64,000 bases of DNA from contig OZ316891.1 of assembly GCA_973895155.1 (NCBI GenBank), forward strand, positions 7,998,001-8,062,000. Reading direction: 5' to 3'. A program made the position numbers and the translations under genes. Below the pieces are notes generated by a model. It worked only from the letters and a program-made list of their open reading frames with translations, searched no databases and had not been told where the DNA came from. Numbering within the stretch: the first letter of the stretch is position 1; each line of letters opens with the position of its first letter. Shown here in pieces: positions 45,515-63,400 of this stretch. The DNA is from Marsupella aquatica. Lineage: Eukaryota > Marchantiophyta.

Positions 45515-46241
45515 CATTTTTTCTCTTTGAAAAACTGATTCGAAATTGGCTATGGCAATTGAGAGAAATCTGTCATCTTTACCAATTTTTTTCTCCCTCG
45601 TTCTTTCCTCGTTTTGGGTGCTTCTTATATCGATCTTCACCGCCTCGAAGTCTAGTTTCCAAATCTGAAATCAGATCTTGATTTCGTCAAAACCCGAGTG
45701 AGATATCTTGCGTTTGGTGTCGAGGGATACATTCTGCCGTGTGTATTTTCTGCGCGCGCGACCAGATTTCGACAACGAAGGGTGGTAGGGGGTTTTGGGG
45801 GTTTGAGGACACGTGTCAGCCCCTCGATTGTTCTTCCAAAATTCCCACAGGGCCTGTACAAGGGTCATAGAATATTCCAAAAAACCATAGAGCTATTTTT
45901 TGACCGTCCGACAAAGATTTCATCCGCCGAACGGTAACTTTTTTGGTTATTTTTTGGCGAGGTCGTAGCCATTGAAGTTGGCAACGCGGCGCACCAATCA
46001 CATCGTAATTCCAATAACGGGTTGTACTTGGTATTTCGGTTATTCCCTGAGGTGGTCAAAACGGGGGAGTTTCCCAAGGTTTTACCCACCTCGACCGAAA
46101 TTTGAATAACTTTTCCGTCAAATTTCGATTTTGATTTCGGTTTTCAGTATTGGACTCCTAGCTTTGTGGGCTACGCGGCGGTGTTGAGTTTCAAGTTTTT
46201 TGAGAAGTTGTGAAAAACAACAATTTTTGTGATTTTCTCAT

Positions 46242-47282
46242 TTGAGTGATTCGGAGGAATTTTTCGAAGACGTGGAACTTGAAGCACGAGGATCACCGCG
46301 GCGGTTTCAGGGGCAGAGAGAGGAGCAGGAGGAAGAGCATGTGATACCGATACCATCACCGGTGCGGCGTGTGGTGGAGGAAGCAGTACTACTACCGGAG
46401 CTCACGGTAGTGCCAAAGAAGAAGATGGGGACTTTCAAGCTTGGGGGACCCAAGTATGAAGTGACAAAGTATGATGGGCGCTTTGACTACTTGCTATGGG
46501 AGAAGCAAGTGAAGGGAGTGCTCTATGCGTCAAGGATGGGCCAACTGCTGAGCCCTCGTGAAGACGATGTTGATGAGAAACAATGAGACCGCATGCAGGA
46601 GCAGGGAGTGTGGTGTGTTACACTCTATCTCATGCCTCCCATCATCAAGCAGTTGGGTGCACATAAGGATTGCATGTCCTTGTTTGCGGAATTGCAGAGC
46701 AAGTATCACCGCAAGGAGTTGTCGAACCGGCTCTACACTTCCTACAAACTCATGAGTTTCAGGATGAAGGAATCCGGCACAAAGTTGCAAGACCATGTGG
46801 ATGCTTTCAACGACATGGTCGTTGACTTGGAAAACCTTGGGGAGACTTTGAATGATGAGACGAAGGCTCTGCAGCTTCTTAGTTCATTGCCTCCATCTTA
46901 CCAGTCCCTATCACGAGTGTTGTTGCATCGTGATAGGGATACCATTTCATATAATGACGTGGTAAGTTCTCTGCTTAGTGATGATCTTCAGTAGAAGATG
47001 CACATCATATCACAGCCTTCATCATCTGGTGCTGCCCTCAATGTTAACCGTGGGAGGGGTATGCAGCGACCAACTGGGGACCGTAGAACCCAGTTTAGAT
47101 CTAAATCCAGATCTAAGTCCAAGGGTAAATCCCCTCAGAGGAGGCAGGTGACATGTTGGAAGTGCAACCAAGTTGGACACTTCAAGCGAGACTGTAAGGG
47201 AAAGGCAGCGAAAACTTCATCGGCAAATGTGGCTAGGGCTGATGGAGAAGCTGATTTACTCAATGATGAGTATGTTTTATGA
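46242..47282 (+). pseudogene. gag of copia copy 2, broken
   Basis: The frame matches copy 1 from its first residue, but the initiator is TTG (46242-46244) where copy 1 has ATG. Stops interrupt one continuous frame: TGA 46584-46586 (copy 1 has Trp), TAG 46992-46994 and TGA 47280-47282. The capsid region has FDYLLWEKQVKGVL. The nucleocapsid has an intact CX2CX4HX4C knuckle, CWKCNQVGHFKRDC, near 47155-47196, preceded by an Arg/Ser/Lys-rich stretch. Confidence 0.85.
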
Positions 47283-50200
47283 AGTCGGGGGTATGCCCTG
47301 TGCACGTCATCTAGGAGAGCAGATGATGTGTGGATTCTTGATTGTGCTTGCTCTTTTCATATTTGTTACATTCGTGAGTTTTTTAGTTCTTACTCTATTT
47401 CAAACGGTTCAGTTCTGATGGGAAATGATCACTCCTGTCAAATTGAGGGAATTGGGTCTGTGAAGATTCAAATGTTTGATGGCGCTGTGCGCACAGTGTC
47501 CGGAGTCAGGTATGTACCTGGCATGCGTAAGAATCTGATTTCACTCGGTGTGTTGGATTCAAATGGTCATCAATGGAGCGTTATTGATGGTGAACTTCAA
47601 GTCAGGTCGGGAGAGACAGTGATTTTGAAGGGGAGTAGACAAAAGAATTTGTATGTGTTACAGGGCAATACTGTATGTGGAGAGGCCAATGTAACCAAGT
47701 CTCACGAGGAGATGACTCAACTGTGGCATTCACGGCTAGGCCACATGAGTGAGAAGGGTTTGGCTATCTTACGGAAGAATGGACTCATTTCTGATTTGCA
47801 ATCTTGTAAATTAGAGTTTTGTGAGCATTGCATTCTTGGAAAGCAGCATCGTCGTGCTTTTGGTGTTGGAACTCATCGTTCCAAAGCGGTTCTTGAGTAC
47901 ATACATAGTGACGTGTGGGGTCCATCCCCGACTCCCTCACACTCTGGAAAGTTGTACTATGTATCATTTATTGATGATTACTCAAGATTTGTGTGGATTT
48001 ATTTCATGACGCATAAGTCTGATGTCTTGTCCATTTTTAAGAAGTGGAAGGCCCAGGTGGAGAATCAGACTGGAAACACGATCAAGTGTTTGGATACAAG
48101 GGTGAAGAGTCTGAGGTCAGACAACGGCGGGGAGTACACTTCAATGGAATTTGAAGAGTACTGTTCAGAACAGGGGATAACTCGCCATCTCACCACAGTT
48201 TATACTCCACAGCAGAATGGTGTCGTTGAGAGGCTCAATCGGACACTGTTGGAGCGGTCACAGAGTATGTTGAGCCAATCAGGTTTACCACAAGAATTTT
48301 GGGCAGAAGCTGTCAATACCGCAGCTTATTTGGTAAATCTTTCTCCTTCTAGTGCTATCAATTTCAAAACGCCGTTTGAGATGCGCTATCAACGACAAGC
48401 AGACTATCATGGCTTGGTAGTTTTTGGAAGTGATGCATATGCTCTCACACCAAAGCAGAATAGGACCAAGTTGGATCCTACCTCCAAGAAATGTGTTTTT
48501 CTTGGGTACCAGAGTGGTGTGAAAGCCTATAGGCTATGGGATCCTATTGCCTGTAAGCTCGTTGTCAGTAGGGATGTTTCCTTCAATGAATCCAGATTAT
48601 TGAAGGAGGGGGAGAATACTCAGGTCTCCCGTACTGACAAAGGAAAATCTCCTATCCCGGATCTCGTTGAGGGGGAGATTGGTTATAAGGTGCATGACCG
48701 GAGAGAAGGAGTTGCTCCAATTATGGAGCTGGTTCCTGTGCTAGAGGAACCAGAGGAGTTTGTTGATGCTGGTGAACAGCAAATGGATGCTGTTGAGCTT
48801 CAAATTGTACCAGCACACGCAGATCAACCAAAGTCATCGGCTAGAAGAACATCTGGTCGCACTGTACGTGCTCCACCAAGGTATGGACAGTGGGTTGATT
48901 CATCTCAACTGCAAGAAAATGATTTTGCAGCTGATGATGAGGGTGATGCGTTAATTTTGGAAGAAGGGGAACCTTCTTCATTTCATGAGGCAAGTGCTTC
49001 AAAGGAGAAGCAGAAGTGGACTGCAGCAATGCAAACGGAGATGCAGTCACTAAAGGACAACAAAACTTGGGAGCTTGTTAAGCTGCCTAAGGGTCAGCAA
49101 GTGGTGGACAGCAAGTGGATTTACAAGTTGAAGGATAATTCCATAGGAGATGGATCGAAGGTCTACAAGGCTAGGTTGGTAGCAAAGGGATTCACACAAG
49201 AAAAAGGTGTGGATTACAATGAGGTCTTCTCACCAGTTGCTAAGTACTCTACAATACGACTATTGTGTGTACTTGTTATAATGTTTGGTCTGCTGCTAGA
49301 TCAGATGGATGTTGTCACAGCTTTCCTCTATGGCACATTGGAAGAGGTGATCTTCATGAGACAACCGCTAGGTTTTGTGAAGAGAGGACAGGAGGAATTG
49401 GTTTGCAGATTGCTGAAATCCTTGTATGGGTTGAAGCAGTCACCAAGACAGTGGAACAAGCGGTTTGACGATTGGATTCGGTCACAAGGTTTTCACAGAA
49501 GTGTATTTGACCCTTGTGTGTATTTAAAATCGGTAAAGAATATTGTATTTGGGTTCATTATTTTAGTACTTTATGTGGATGATATGCTAATTGCAGCCAA
49601 GGATAGGTCTGAGATTGTTAAGCTCAAGGCACTGCTTAGTACAGAGTTTAAGATGAAGGACTTAGGGCCAGCTAAGAGGATTTTGGGTATGGAGATCACT
49701 AGGGACTTGGAGGCTGGCAAGCTATGGTTGACGCAGAGCAGTTATGGGAGGAAGGTAATTGCAAGGTTCAACATGGGGAATAGCAAGCCAGTAAGTACCC
49801 GTTGGCTCCACACTTCAAGTTATCATCAGCGTTCTGTCCTACGGATGACACAGAGAAGGGGTTGATGTCAAAGGTTCCGTATGACAAGGCAGTGGGGAGT
49901 CTCATGTATTTGATGACTTGCACTAGACCTGATCTTGCCATGGCTATGGGCAAGGTAAGCAGGTACATGTCAAATCCAGGGAAGGTACACTGGGAAGCAG
50001 TGAAGTGGATTATCAGGTACTTGAAGGGTACCGTGGATCATGGTCTTTTATTTGATGCGAATGCAAAGAATGCTAAATCATTGATTGGCTATGTTGATTC
50101 TGACTATGGACAAGATTTGGACCGAAGGAGATCAACAACAGGATACGTGTTCACACTTGGCGGTGGATGCATAAGTTGGAGGTCTACTTTGCAGAAGTGT

Positions 50201-50554
50201 ATTGCTCAGTCTACTACAGAAGCGGAGTATGTTGCAGCTGCGGAAGCAGCAAAGGAAGCGATTTGGTTGGATAGACTTATCACTGAAATGGGATTGCCAC
50301 AGGGGAATGTGAAGCTCCATTATGATAGTCAAAGTGCGCTCCACCTTGCTATGAACCAGGTGATGGACAGCAGAGTGAAGCACATTGATCTCAGGTACCA
50401 TTTTATCAGGCAGGCTGTGTCTGATAATTTGTTTGAGCTAGTCAAGATTGATGGTAAACTCAACCCGGCTGACGCATTTACCAAAGTGATTCCTTTGGAG
50501 AGTTTCTCTAGACACCGTGACGTATTGGAGGTTTTGCAATTGCATCACAAGTAG
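47283..50554 (+). pseudogene. pol of copia copy 2, one frameshift
   Basis: Open from the 47280 stop to about 49799, then shifted by one base and open again to TAG at 50552-50554. Domains: protease (WILDCACSFHIC), GAG-pre-integrase (LWHSRLGHMSEKG), integrase zinc residues (CEHCILGKQHR) and catalytic region (HSDVWGP, DDYSRF, SDNGGEY, QNGVVERLNRTL), reverse transcriptase (WIYKLKD start, YVDDMLIAAKD active site) and RNase H (YVDSDYG, RRSTTGY, STTEAEYVAAAEA, DSQSALHLA). The shift is a missing base in AGTACCCGTTGG near 49799, just after the RT domain. Apart from this, pol looks well preserved. Confidence 0.92.
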
Positions 50555-50732
50555 AGTTTTCTTAACATTCATTGTAATTACTGATATATGCTCTTCCTCA
50601 TTCCTATGTATTAAGCTACGGCTTAGTTCTGGTTTGCTCTAGTTAGAGAGGGAAACCAGTTTGGTTTTTGTCCAGAACTTCCCGCTGAGGGATCATATAC
50701 ATTGGCAGTATTACTCTCCCCTAGACCAGAAT

Positions 50733-50744
50733 CAAGGGGAAGAT
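50733..50744 (+). promoter_or_regulatory. Polypurine tract of copia copy 2
   Basis: CAAGGGGAAGAT directly before the 3' LTR. Confidence 0.85.
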
Positions 50745-51165
50745 TGTTGGGTATTTACTCTTACGTCTAGGTTAGGTATGACGTGGTTGGTACAACAACG
50801 TGGGTTGGTACAACTACGTGGTTAGGTACAACTACGTGATTAGGTACAACTATGTGGTTAGGTACAACTACGTGATTAGGTACAACTATGTGGTTAGGTA
50901 CAACTAAGTTGCACACTATATCATAAGAGGCATGTGTGCTTGGAGAGGTAGAACCAAGGCTCATTGTTATGGAGCCACTTGAGAGATAGGGAGAGCTTAC
51001 ACTGTGGAGACTCGGTATAGCTGACGGGCTTAGAGTTCAGTAAAGCTCTCTTGTGTGTTCCCGTGGACGTAGCCTCAAGGAGGTGAACCACGTATCTCTT
51101 GTGTCGACTATTGTGCGTTGGATGGTTCATGGGCTTGCCGTTGCGATCGTCGTCTATGCTCAACA
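50745..51165 (+). repeat. 3' LTR of copia copy 2
   Basis: 421 bp, 36 bp longer than the 5' LTR because the U3 minisatellite (50771-50909) has two additional 18-bp units. Elsewhere I find a single difference (TTG to TCG before ACTATTGTGCG). Confidence 0.93.
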
Positions 51166-51170
51166 CATGG

Positions 51171-51675
51171 TTTCATTACCCAGTAAGTGCATGGGAAATA
51201 GCATCACTTTATCAGGGCACAAATATCAGGTCAAAGATATCAGGGTATCAGGGTATGAGGAGTGCTATCAGGGCTTTGTGATGTGCTTCTCTCTAGGTCA
51301 TCAATAGTTGTACTAGAGCAATATGAGACAATGTCAAGCTACACACACTATCCACAATTGCAATTAGGGTTTAATGAATCAATTTGTTCTAGTTCAAGAA
51401 CCCATGGGAGAATTTACAATTACCCATTTTGGGGGCTTAACAGCAATGACGACCTTTCATTTGATCTCGTTTTTTAAATGTATAACCCTATATGCAGCTG
51501 GAAAATTCTACTACATCATTGTTTTGTTTTATTAGACACATTAAAATGAGAGTATTTATCTCCTAGTAGTGAAGAATATTAAATGTCTCATGACTCATAA
51601 AGGAAGAAAAAAGTAAACAGAAATGGGTATGATAAGTGATAAAAATAAAGAAAAAGACAAGGGGCCGGAAGGTAC
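51171..51675. other. AT-rich host DNA
   Basis: No gene recognised. A short TATCAGGG-type repeat lies near 51206-51273. Confidence 0.5.
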
Positions 51676-51692
51676 TAAGCATCTCCAGCGGT
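51676..51692 (+). other. Harbinger-like terminus motif
   Basis: TAAGCATCTCCAGCGG resembles the GAGCATCTCCA termini of the MITE at 5293-6156 and lies about 340 bp upstream of a Harbinger-associated gene remnant. I did not find a matching right end. Confidence 0.35.
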
Positions 51693-52013
51693 AGACCATC
51701 AGGGCCCACAGCCGCTATTCTCTCTCTTGTAACTGTCATTGTTTGGCAAGAATACACCCTGTTGGTGCCTCCATCCCGTAATTTTTTGCCCCTACCACAA
51801 ATACATTGCATGCCGACCTCCAATTTTTGGCAGAATGGTGGCAGAGGAGTAGCGCCCCTTCGCCAGCCTCCATATGGATCCACCATTGAGCGTATACCAC
51901 GCGGCAGCATTGGCGCCTGGGTCCAGCTTGGGGGCGAGAACTGGCACCTAGTTGGGGTCCAGCCTCGTGTTGAACAGTGCACCTAGTATGTGAAGTTGGG
52001 GAGGTGCATTGCT

Positions 52014-52960
52014 ATGGCAGCAAGTCGTGGGAAGAATTATTCAACCAAGGAACTAAAGCAAGTCTGCTACAACATCTTACATGTGTCCCAAGACTCTACA
52101 TGTGTCCCAAGACTCTACATGTGTCTCAAGACCCCTGTGTTGGTTCTGGGCAGAGAGCCAAAAGGTTTTGGGAAAGGGTGCAAGAGCACTATGAAAAGCA
52201 CAAGCCACACGGTATAGCTCAGTCTAGGGGCAGAAAATTGCTGGAAGGAAAGTGGAGTGATATAAAACATGACGTTGCAAGGTTCATTGGAGTCTTTCAG
52301 CCGGTAGAGGACCTGCAAATTTCTGGGATGAATGATGATGATACGTTGAACTCTGGAAACAGAACCATACAAACAGAACCATCCATAAGGTAAATCGTTC
52401 TCAGTGTTGCTTTTGAAATTGAAAGATTGCCCACCGTGGGGCAATCCAGCAGACAAGATGTCATCCAAGAAAGGGAACAAAGGTACAGCCAAAAGTGTGC
52501 CAATTTTAAAGGAGAACTCTCCTTCGAGTTTGATTGTGATTGAAAATAATTTTCAGTCGAGGGTGCTAAACAGGGCTTATCAGATGAAGCTGAGGATGTT
52601 GGGCGATGTGACAACAGGAAGAGACCTCAAGGCAATAAGAGGGTCAACAAGGATTCCAAGAGAATAAAGGTTTGAACATGAAGCTTTGAAGGCAAGTGTG
52701 TCTGCGCATAAGGAAATGGCTGCTGCAAATCGGGACTGAGTTGACGCTGTGGAAAAAATAACACTCTTGAAATTGCTCACGTTGCCTACTGACCACTTGG
52801 CACCAGCAGTGCATGATTTTGACCCAGTGGACATTGGAAGAAGCAAATAAAATGAAAGAAAGGATGTAGAAGCCTGCTCACCACCTCCACGCCCTGTTCA
52901 ACACCCTCCAGTGACTGTAGATGTAGATGTAGATGTAGAAGTTCCGGTTCCAAAACTTCT
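52014..52960 (+). pseudogene. Myb/SANT-like, PIF/Harbinger-associated protein, decayed
   Basis: From an ATG at 52014 the frame gives RGKNYSTKELKQVC and then SQD. Another frame continues VGSGQRAKRFWERVQEHYEKH, RKLLEGKWSDIKHDVARFIG and a later RPQGNKR. This is the layout of the plant Myb/SANT-like proteins found with PIF/Harbinger elements and often annotated GST-T3-like or NAM-associated: SxDPxVG, FWxRVxxxY, a W-containing third helix, and a C-terminal RPxGxKxAK-like motif. The frame change falls in a 19-bp unit present three times (52079-52135, starting TACATGTGTC); the two extra copies add 38 bp. Downstream stops (52670s, 52738) confirm decay. A GTAGAT hexamer repeat near 52917-52938 would encode alternating Val-Asp. 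Confidence 0.6.
52079..52135 (+). repeat. 19-bp triplication disrupting the SANT-like frame
   Basis: TACATGTGTCCCAAGACTC occurs twice in a row and a third time with one change. One copy encodes the expected SQD region; the other two shift the frame. Confidence 0.85.
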
Positions 52961-53019
52961 ACCTCCAAACAGTCCGTTTTTACTTCCCAGGCACCATCAA
53001 AGACCAGCAGGATTTTCAG

Positions 53020-55578
53020 AATGAGATGGCCCGCCCCTTTTAGAGTATGACAAATTTATTACTTTTCTTTCCATAGTTTAGAATGACCTTTACGCATGAC
53101 AAGACAATTTCATAACTAGGAGAGAATTTTGAATAAATGGAGTTCCATATCCCGTCTATTCTTGGCTTTGTATGTTGTGCAAATTATGTAGAGACTGTAA
53201 AATTGGGAGCTATGAATGTGTTGTTGGCAGTTTCAAAAGAGTGACGGACGGAGGCAATTGTAGATACACTGGAAACAAATATTCTGCTTTTCTGACATGA
53301 TGTTTCCAAAGCAAATCTGAACTCCTTTGTAGATGCAAAAAAATGAATGTTTGTATGAAATCCATTGTCACAAACCGCATTGAGTAAGGTCAGTTGTAGA
53401 AAGTCCAGTGCTGATCGATGTCACGAGATTCCCCCTCAAGATCGATGCCTCAAAAAGGCAGCTCAATTTCTTCCTTTCCGTGCTTACTTTCACTTTCCTT
53501 TGTGATGAGCCGCGTGCAAAGAAAACATACGTAATAGATTTGACGCACCACCTGTGGCTGACAAAATCCATACACTCCAATTCTCCAAAGAGTAATGGGG
53601 GGGCGGTCAGACAAAAAAGTCCAAGTTGCATAATAGACATTATGAAACAGCAAACCTTCCATAATTGATTTGTTCCATTTCTGGTTTGAATCCATCCAAT
53701 GCTCAAGGGAGTGCTCAAGTCCCACATGATTGAGAAACGCAACATAGATAATGACTATATGGACCGGCGCTCTAGTAGATATGGTGCTGGCAATGATAGA
53801 ACTGTACTAGGGAGATTGTAATCTTATGAAAGTGAGTCAGAATTATTCTTCCTTTTCCTATGTGTAACGTCAACTGAATCAGTCAACATTTGCATTTTTA
53901 AGATGGGCATGTTGTGTTATTCACCATTGATTTGGGACTGCTTGAATAGTGGGCCCAGTTATGAGTATTGAGGCGAATACAGAGAACTTGGCAATACAAA
54001 GACCATTTGGGGATACGTAGATGCACTGGGGTTTTTTTCTACAAATCTGTCCCCCAAATTAAATTACTTACTTTACCGCTCATTGCATTTCATATCCCAA
54101 GTAAACTCAAAATGAAGCCTGGATAGACCTCTAGGTTTGTCAAAATGCTCCCATGGATTTTTGCAACTCAGCTGGACCTCATTGTACTCACAATGTGACC
54201 GGAAATATTCCCAATTAGTCCATCCCAACTGTGTGGTTTTTGTCTATGGTCCACAGGAACATCATTTTCCAGGTAAACTTTCACACTAAAAATGGTTCCC
54301 TTTTGAATAATTTCAATAATATAAAGTATGAACAAATTTGAGACCACACGATAGAACAAATCCATTGGAGCAGAAAGCCCAGGGTCAGATTATTGTTTTG
54401 TTTGGAAAAAATCCAAGGGAATTGAATCAATCGGAAGTGTTTTTCTTCTTGTTTCACTCTTCCCTGTAATAAACAAAATGTATAATGGTCTTTCCTTAGG
54501 ACTGCGTCCACTAGGGGCGAGGAGTACCTACGCTCCTTCTCCCAACCCTGGTATTCAGATACACTAAACATTAATCCCTCAAAATCTGTAAATACGTTCA
54601 TCTCTTGACAGTGCTTTGATTACTTGGGGAGAAGAGTCCCTTGATACTCAGATAATATTGATGTTTCCAACCTTGTCTTGCACAGTAAGAAGTTTTCTAA
54701 AGCTAGTCCTCTTTCCGTGGTATAGGCTCCTTACCCATATTGCTCCTCAGGTGCATCTCATTGAGCTTAATCCCTAATTGATACAGTTGTTACATTTAAA
54801 TTAATAACAAAGAATCTACCTTTGAATACTATGAGCTGAGGATGGGAGCTTTTAGTTGGGAAGAAATCCAAAAGTCCAGTACACTTTAGTATGACGTTTC
54901 ATTTTCATACAATGTGCAATGATATTCCCACTCCTTTCAAAACTGTGGTGCTCTATGCAGCTTCAATCATTATGGTAATATTCTCAACATAGCTAACCAA
55001 CAGAACTTTCTGATAATGGCCAAATTGTGTGCAAACCTCGCTTGCGTTTTCTCTTTGCCACGTGATGTGTGTCCACTCCTTTTAGCAAAACACTCTACTT
55101 AAAGAAGCGTTCTCCACTTATCAAGCTATTCAGAGAAATTTTGGAACAATTCATGTGGAGGCATGAAGACAACATCTATGGAAGATTCTCACTTCAAAAG
55201 TTAAAGGGCAAATAGAACTACATGCAAAGAGAGAGAATGTCAAGACAAGTCCTTTGAGGGATAGAAGTAGCATCCACATTGAGATAAGGTTGACCAACCA
55301 AACAGTAGAGATAGATGTGCATGCAAGGAAAATTGTTGCATACAGGACTGTTCACAAAAAGAGGTAAAGCAAGAATGTGCAAAGAATGAATGCCATGTAA
55401 GAGAAGGGAGCAATGATACACTATAAGCTCCACAATGCTTGTTCTCAAAATCTATTAATGTAGCTTTGACACAATGTGAAAAAGTGAAGGTCTGTTTGAT
55501 ATTGCACTAGATTTTCCATTAGGTAGGAGATATGACATCATTTAGTGATCCCACTCCTAAGCTGCAGAGAACTTCACC
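53020..55578. other. AT-rich intergenic DNA
   Basis: No gene I can name. Minus-strand frames at 53368-53745 and 54281-54601 were examined and not accepted. Confidence 0.45.
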
Positions 55579-55838
55579 AACCATACTACAGTAATCTGCC
55601 TCTGCGTCAGAACAAGTGGTTCACTACAGCGCCATGGCTTTGGTGTTCAGCTGCCTGTCATGTTTGGCCCCTTCCTGCTCTAGCCAGTTGCTATAGCAAA
55701 GGTCACAAACCATACTATACCAGCTTGCCTCTGCCCTTATTCATGTTGATTCCAACCGGGATTGCACATGGCTTTGCTGCCCAGCTGCCTGTCATGATTT
55801 CCTCCTCCTCCCCTAACCAACTTGAAAGATCAAAGGTC
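55579..55838 (+). repeat. Diverged direct duplication, about 130 bp
   Basis: Two copies start with AACCATACTA (55579 and 55708). They share CTGCCTCTGC-like, CATGGCTTTG and CAGCTGCCTGTCATG blocks and end near CAAAGGTCA. The copies are clearly diverged. Confidence 0.6.
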
Positions 55839-57072
55839 AGTAAGGGCCCTTCAAATGATTCCATCTAGGTTACCTTCTGCCTTAAATGTATCCAAATGCA
55901 CTTTGTCAATTGTCTTTAATAATTGAAAAGTGACAAGTTTCTGGTCAGTCTCAGCAAGCTGGCCAATGCAATTTTGGAATAAGTGTCGCTGAAAAGCTCG
56001 CAATCCTCCCAAAAATGTGACTATGGTACCTTTCGCAAGCTGGTCAATGCGATTTTTGTAATGGCTGTCAGCAGCTGAAGCTCCGAATTCTCCCAAGAAT
56101 GAATAGCACATGATATGTGGGAAACTTCCACATTTTCATTGATTATCCTGACTAGTCATAATGCCCATCCAATGCACGTTGGTCCCTCAATGTTGATCAC
56201 GTCGCCCTTAGGGGAAGGTCTCACGTATTCCGGTATCTTTCTTTCAGGTTCACCCCTACATGGACCCCCTGGAAATGCTGTTAATAGTATAGATAGGCAG
56301 TTATCTTAGGCAATTTCTTAGAAGCAAATTTCTGTTGTGGTTTATGGAATGTTGGTAAAAGCAATGTCATGTATGCTAGGCAATCAATTGAACGCTGTAA
56401 CAACAATTGGAAGGGTTGAAGGCTTAAAAAGTTAAGATTCATAAAGTCGAAGTTACTCCATGATAAGATGCCCGAAAGTCAAAGAGGCTGCGAGATGGTG
56501 AAGAGGTGATCCATGCACTTCTAGGAGTCTAACACCCTCTTGCTGGCAGCTTTGGAATAGCAGTGCCCAATGTTGAAAAAGGGCTACCCTTGAAAATGTG
56601 CCTCAAAGCCAAAAAAGATTGCAACAGTGGACTCCAGAACTAAATTGTGGCTGCCATGGCAATATTTCATTACAGATGAGAAGATATTCATAAAGGACCG
56701 ACGCTCAGAGAATGGCCTGCTGGGTTCTTACCCAAAGGCCCGAAAGAAGTGCAAGAACTTTCAGAGCCTTCGTTATCCATTGTGAAAAAACATATTTTAC
56801 ATTCTCAGGAAGTCACCGGTCTATAATTTCTACCTCACATTTAAGCTCTCTGACATTTTTACAAAACTCTCATCTGTCTTACTGTGTTTTGGCCTCCTAG
56901 CAGAACTGCTGTGGACGGAAATAAAGGTGCATTCAATCCTGTTTTGTAAACTTTTTCTCAGGCAAAACAGAATGTGTGCAACTTCTGATTGTCATTAAGC
57001 CCTGCATGAAATGGCCTTCTAATGAACAAGATTTGAGTTACAAAGATAACCCTTAACTAGATTAGTTGATAC
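55839..57072. other. Intergenic DNA downstream of ALDH22A1
   Basis: No gene recognised. The right end should contain the 3' UTR of ALDH22A1. Confidence 0.5.
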
Positions 57073-62979
<5,907 letters not shown>

Positions 62980-63400
62980 ATCGATCGTTCGTTCTCAAGC
63001 TTCCTCGCTCAATGCACCGGATTCGGGATCAGCTCTTCTACCCCAGCAATTCACACAGCCGTAAGCTTCGCCCCGTAGGAGTCTGTCATCATCAATGTGG
63101 CCACTACTTGTAGCAAGAATTGTTGTTGCAGAGAAACCGAAAGGGAGAAAGAAACACAGCGCACATCACTGCATTGCACGAGTGCTCGAGCAAGAGAAAG
63201 GAAAGTTCAAGAAGGTCCCTGCGAATTTCATTCTGTTTGGAATTTCCCCGGAGTGCACGGAATGGAACGAGCTACAGCATGATTGTGTGTGAAATTGTGT
63301 ATCACACATTCACACTCGTGGCCGAGGAATGTAGGAAAAGAAATAGGCCGCGCACAAACGGTGGACAGGTACGGTTCGTGGAGTCATAGCAAGATTTCGA
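62980..63400. promoter_or_regulatory. Upstream region of ALDH22A1
   Basis: This DNA before the minus-strand start codon should hold the 5' UTR and promoter. Three overlapping plus-strand frames of 61-89 codons (63095-63389) have no known motif. I see no clear TATA box. Confidence 0.35.

Larger units (their letters stand above)
44705..51165 (+). mobile_element. Ty1/copia LTR retrotransposon, copy 2 (6461 bp, recent, defective)
   Basis: LTRs at 44705-45089 and 50745-51165 are flanked by a perfect 5-bp duplication CATGG (44700-44704 and 51166-51170). The LTRs differ by one substitution that I can see and by a 36-bp insertion, which points to a recent insertion. Gene order is gag, protease, integrase, RT, RNase H. 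Against the copia pattern it has no gag ATG, three in-frame stops and one frameshift, so it probably moved with proteins supplied by another copy, or the breaks are very recent or due to sequencing error. Confidence 0.95.

Noticed and set aside
53368-53745. Possible Harbinger (HARBI1-like) transposase on the minus strand
   Set aside because: I looked for a DDE-type nuclease next to the SANT-like remnant. The frame lacks recognisable catalytic blocks and is too short.
63095-63389. Three overlapping plus-strand frames upstream of ALDH22A1
   Set aside because: They are alternative readings of the same 5' region and none has a motif.
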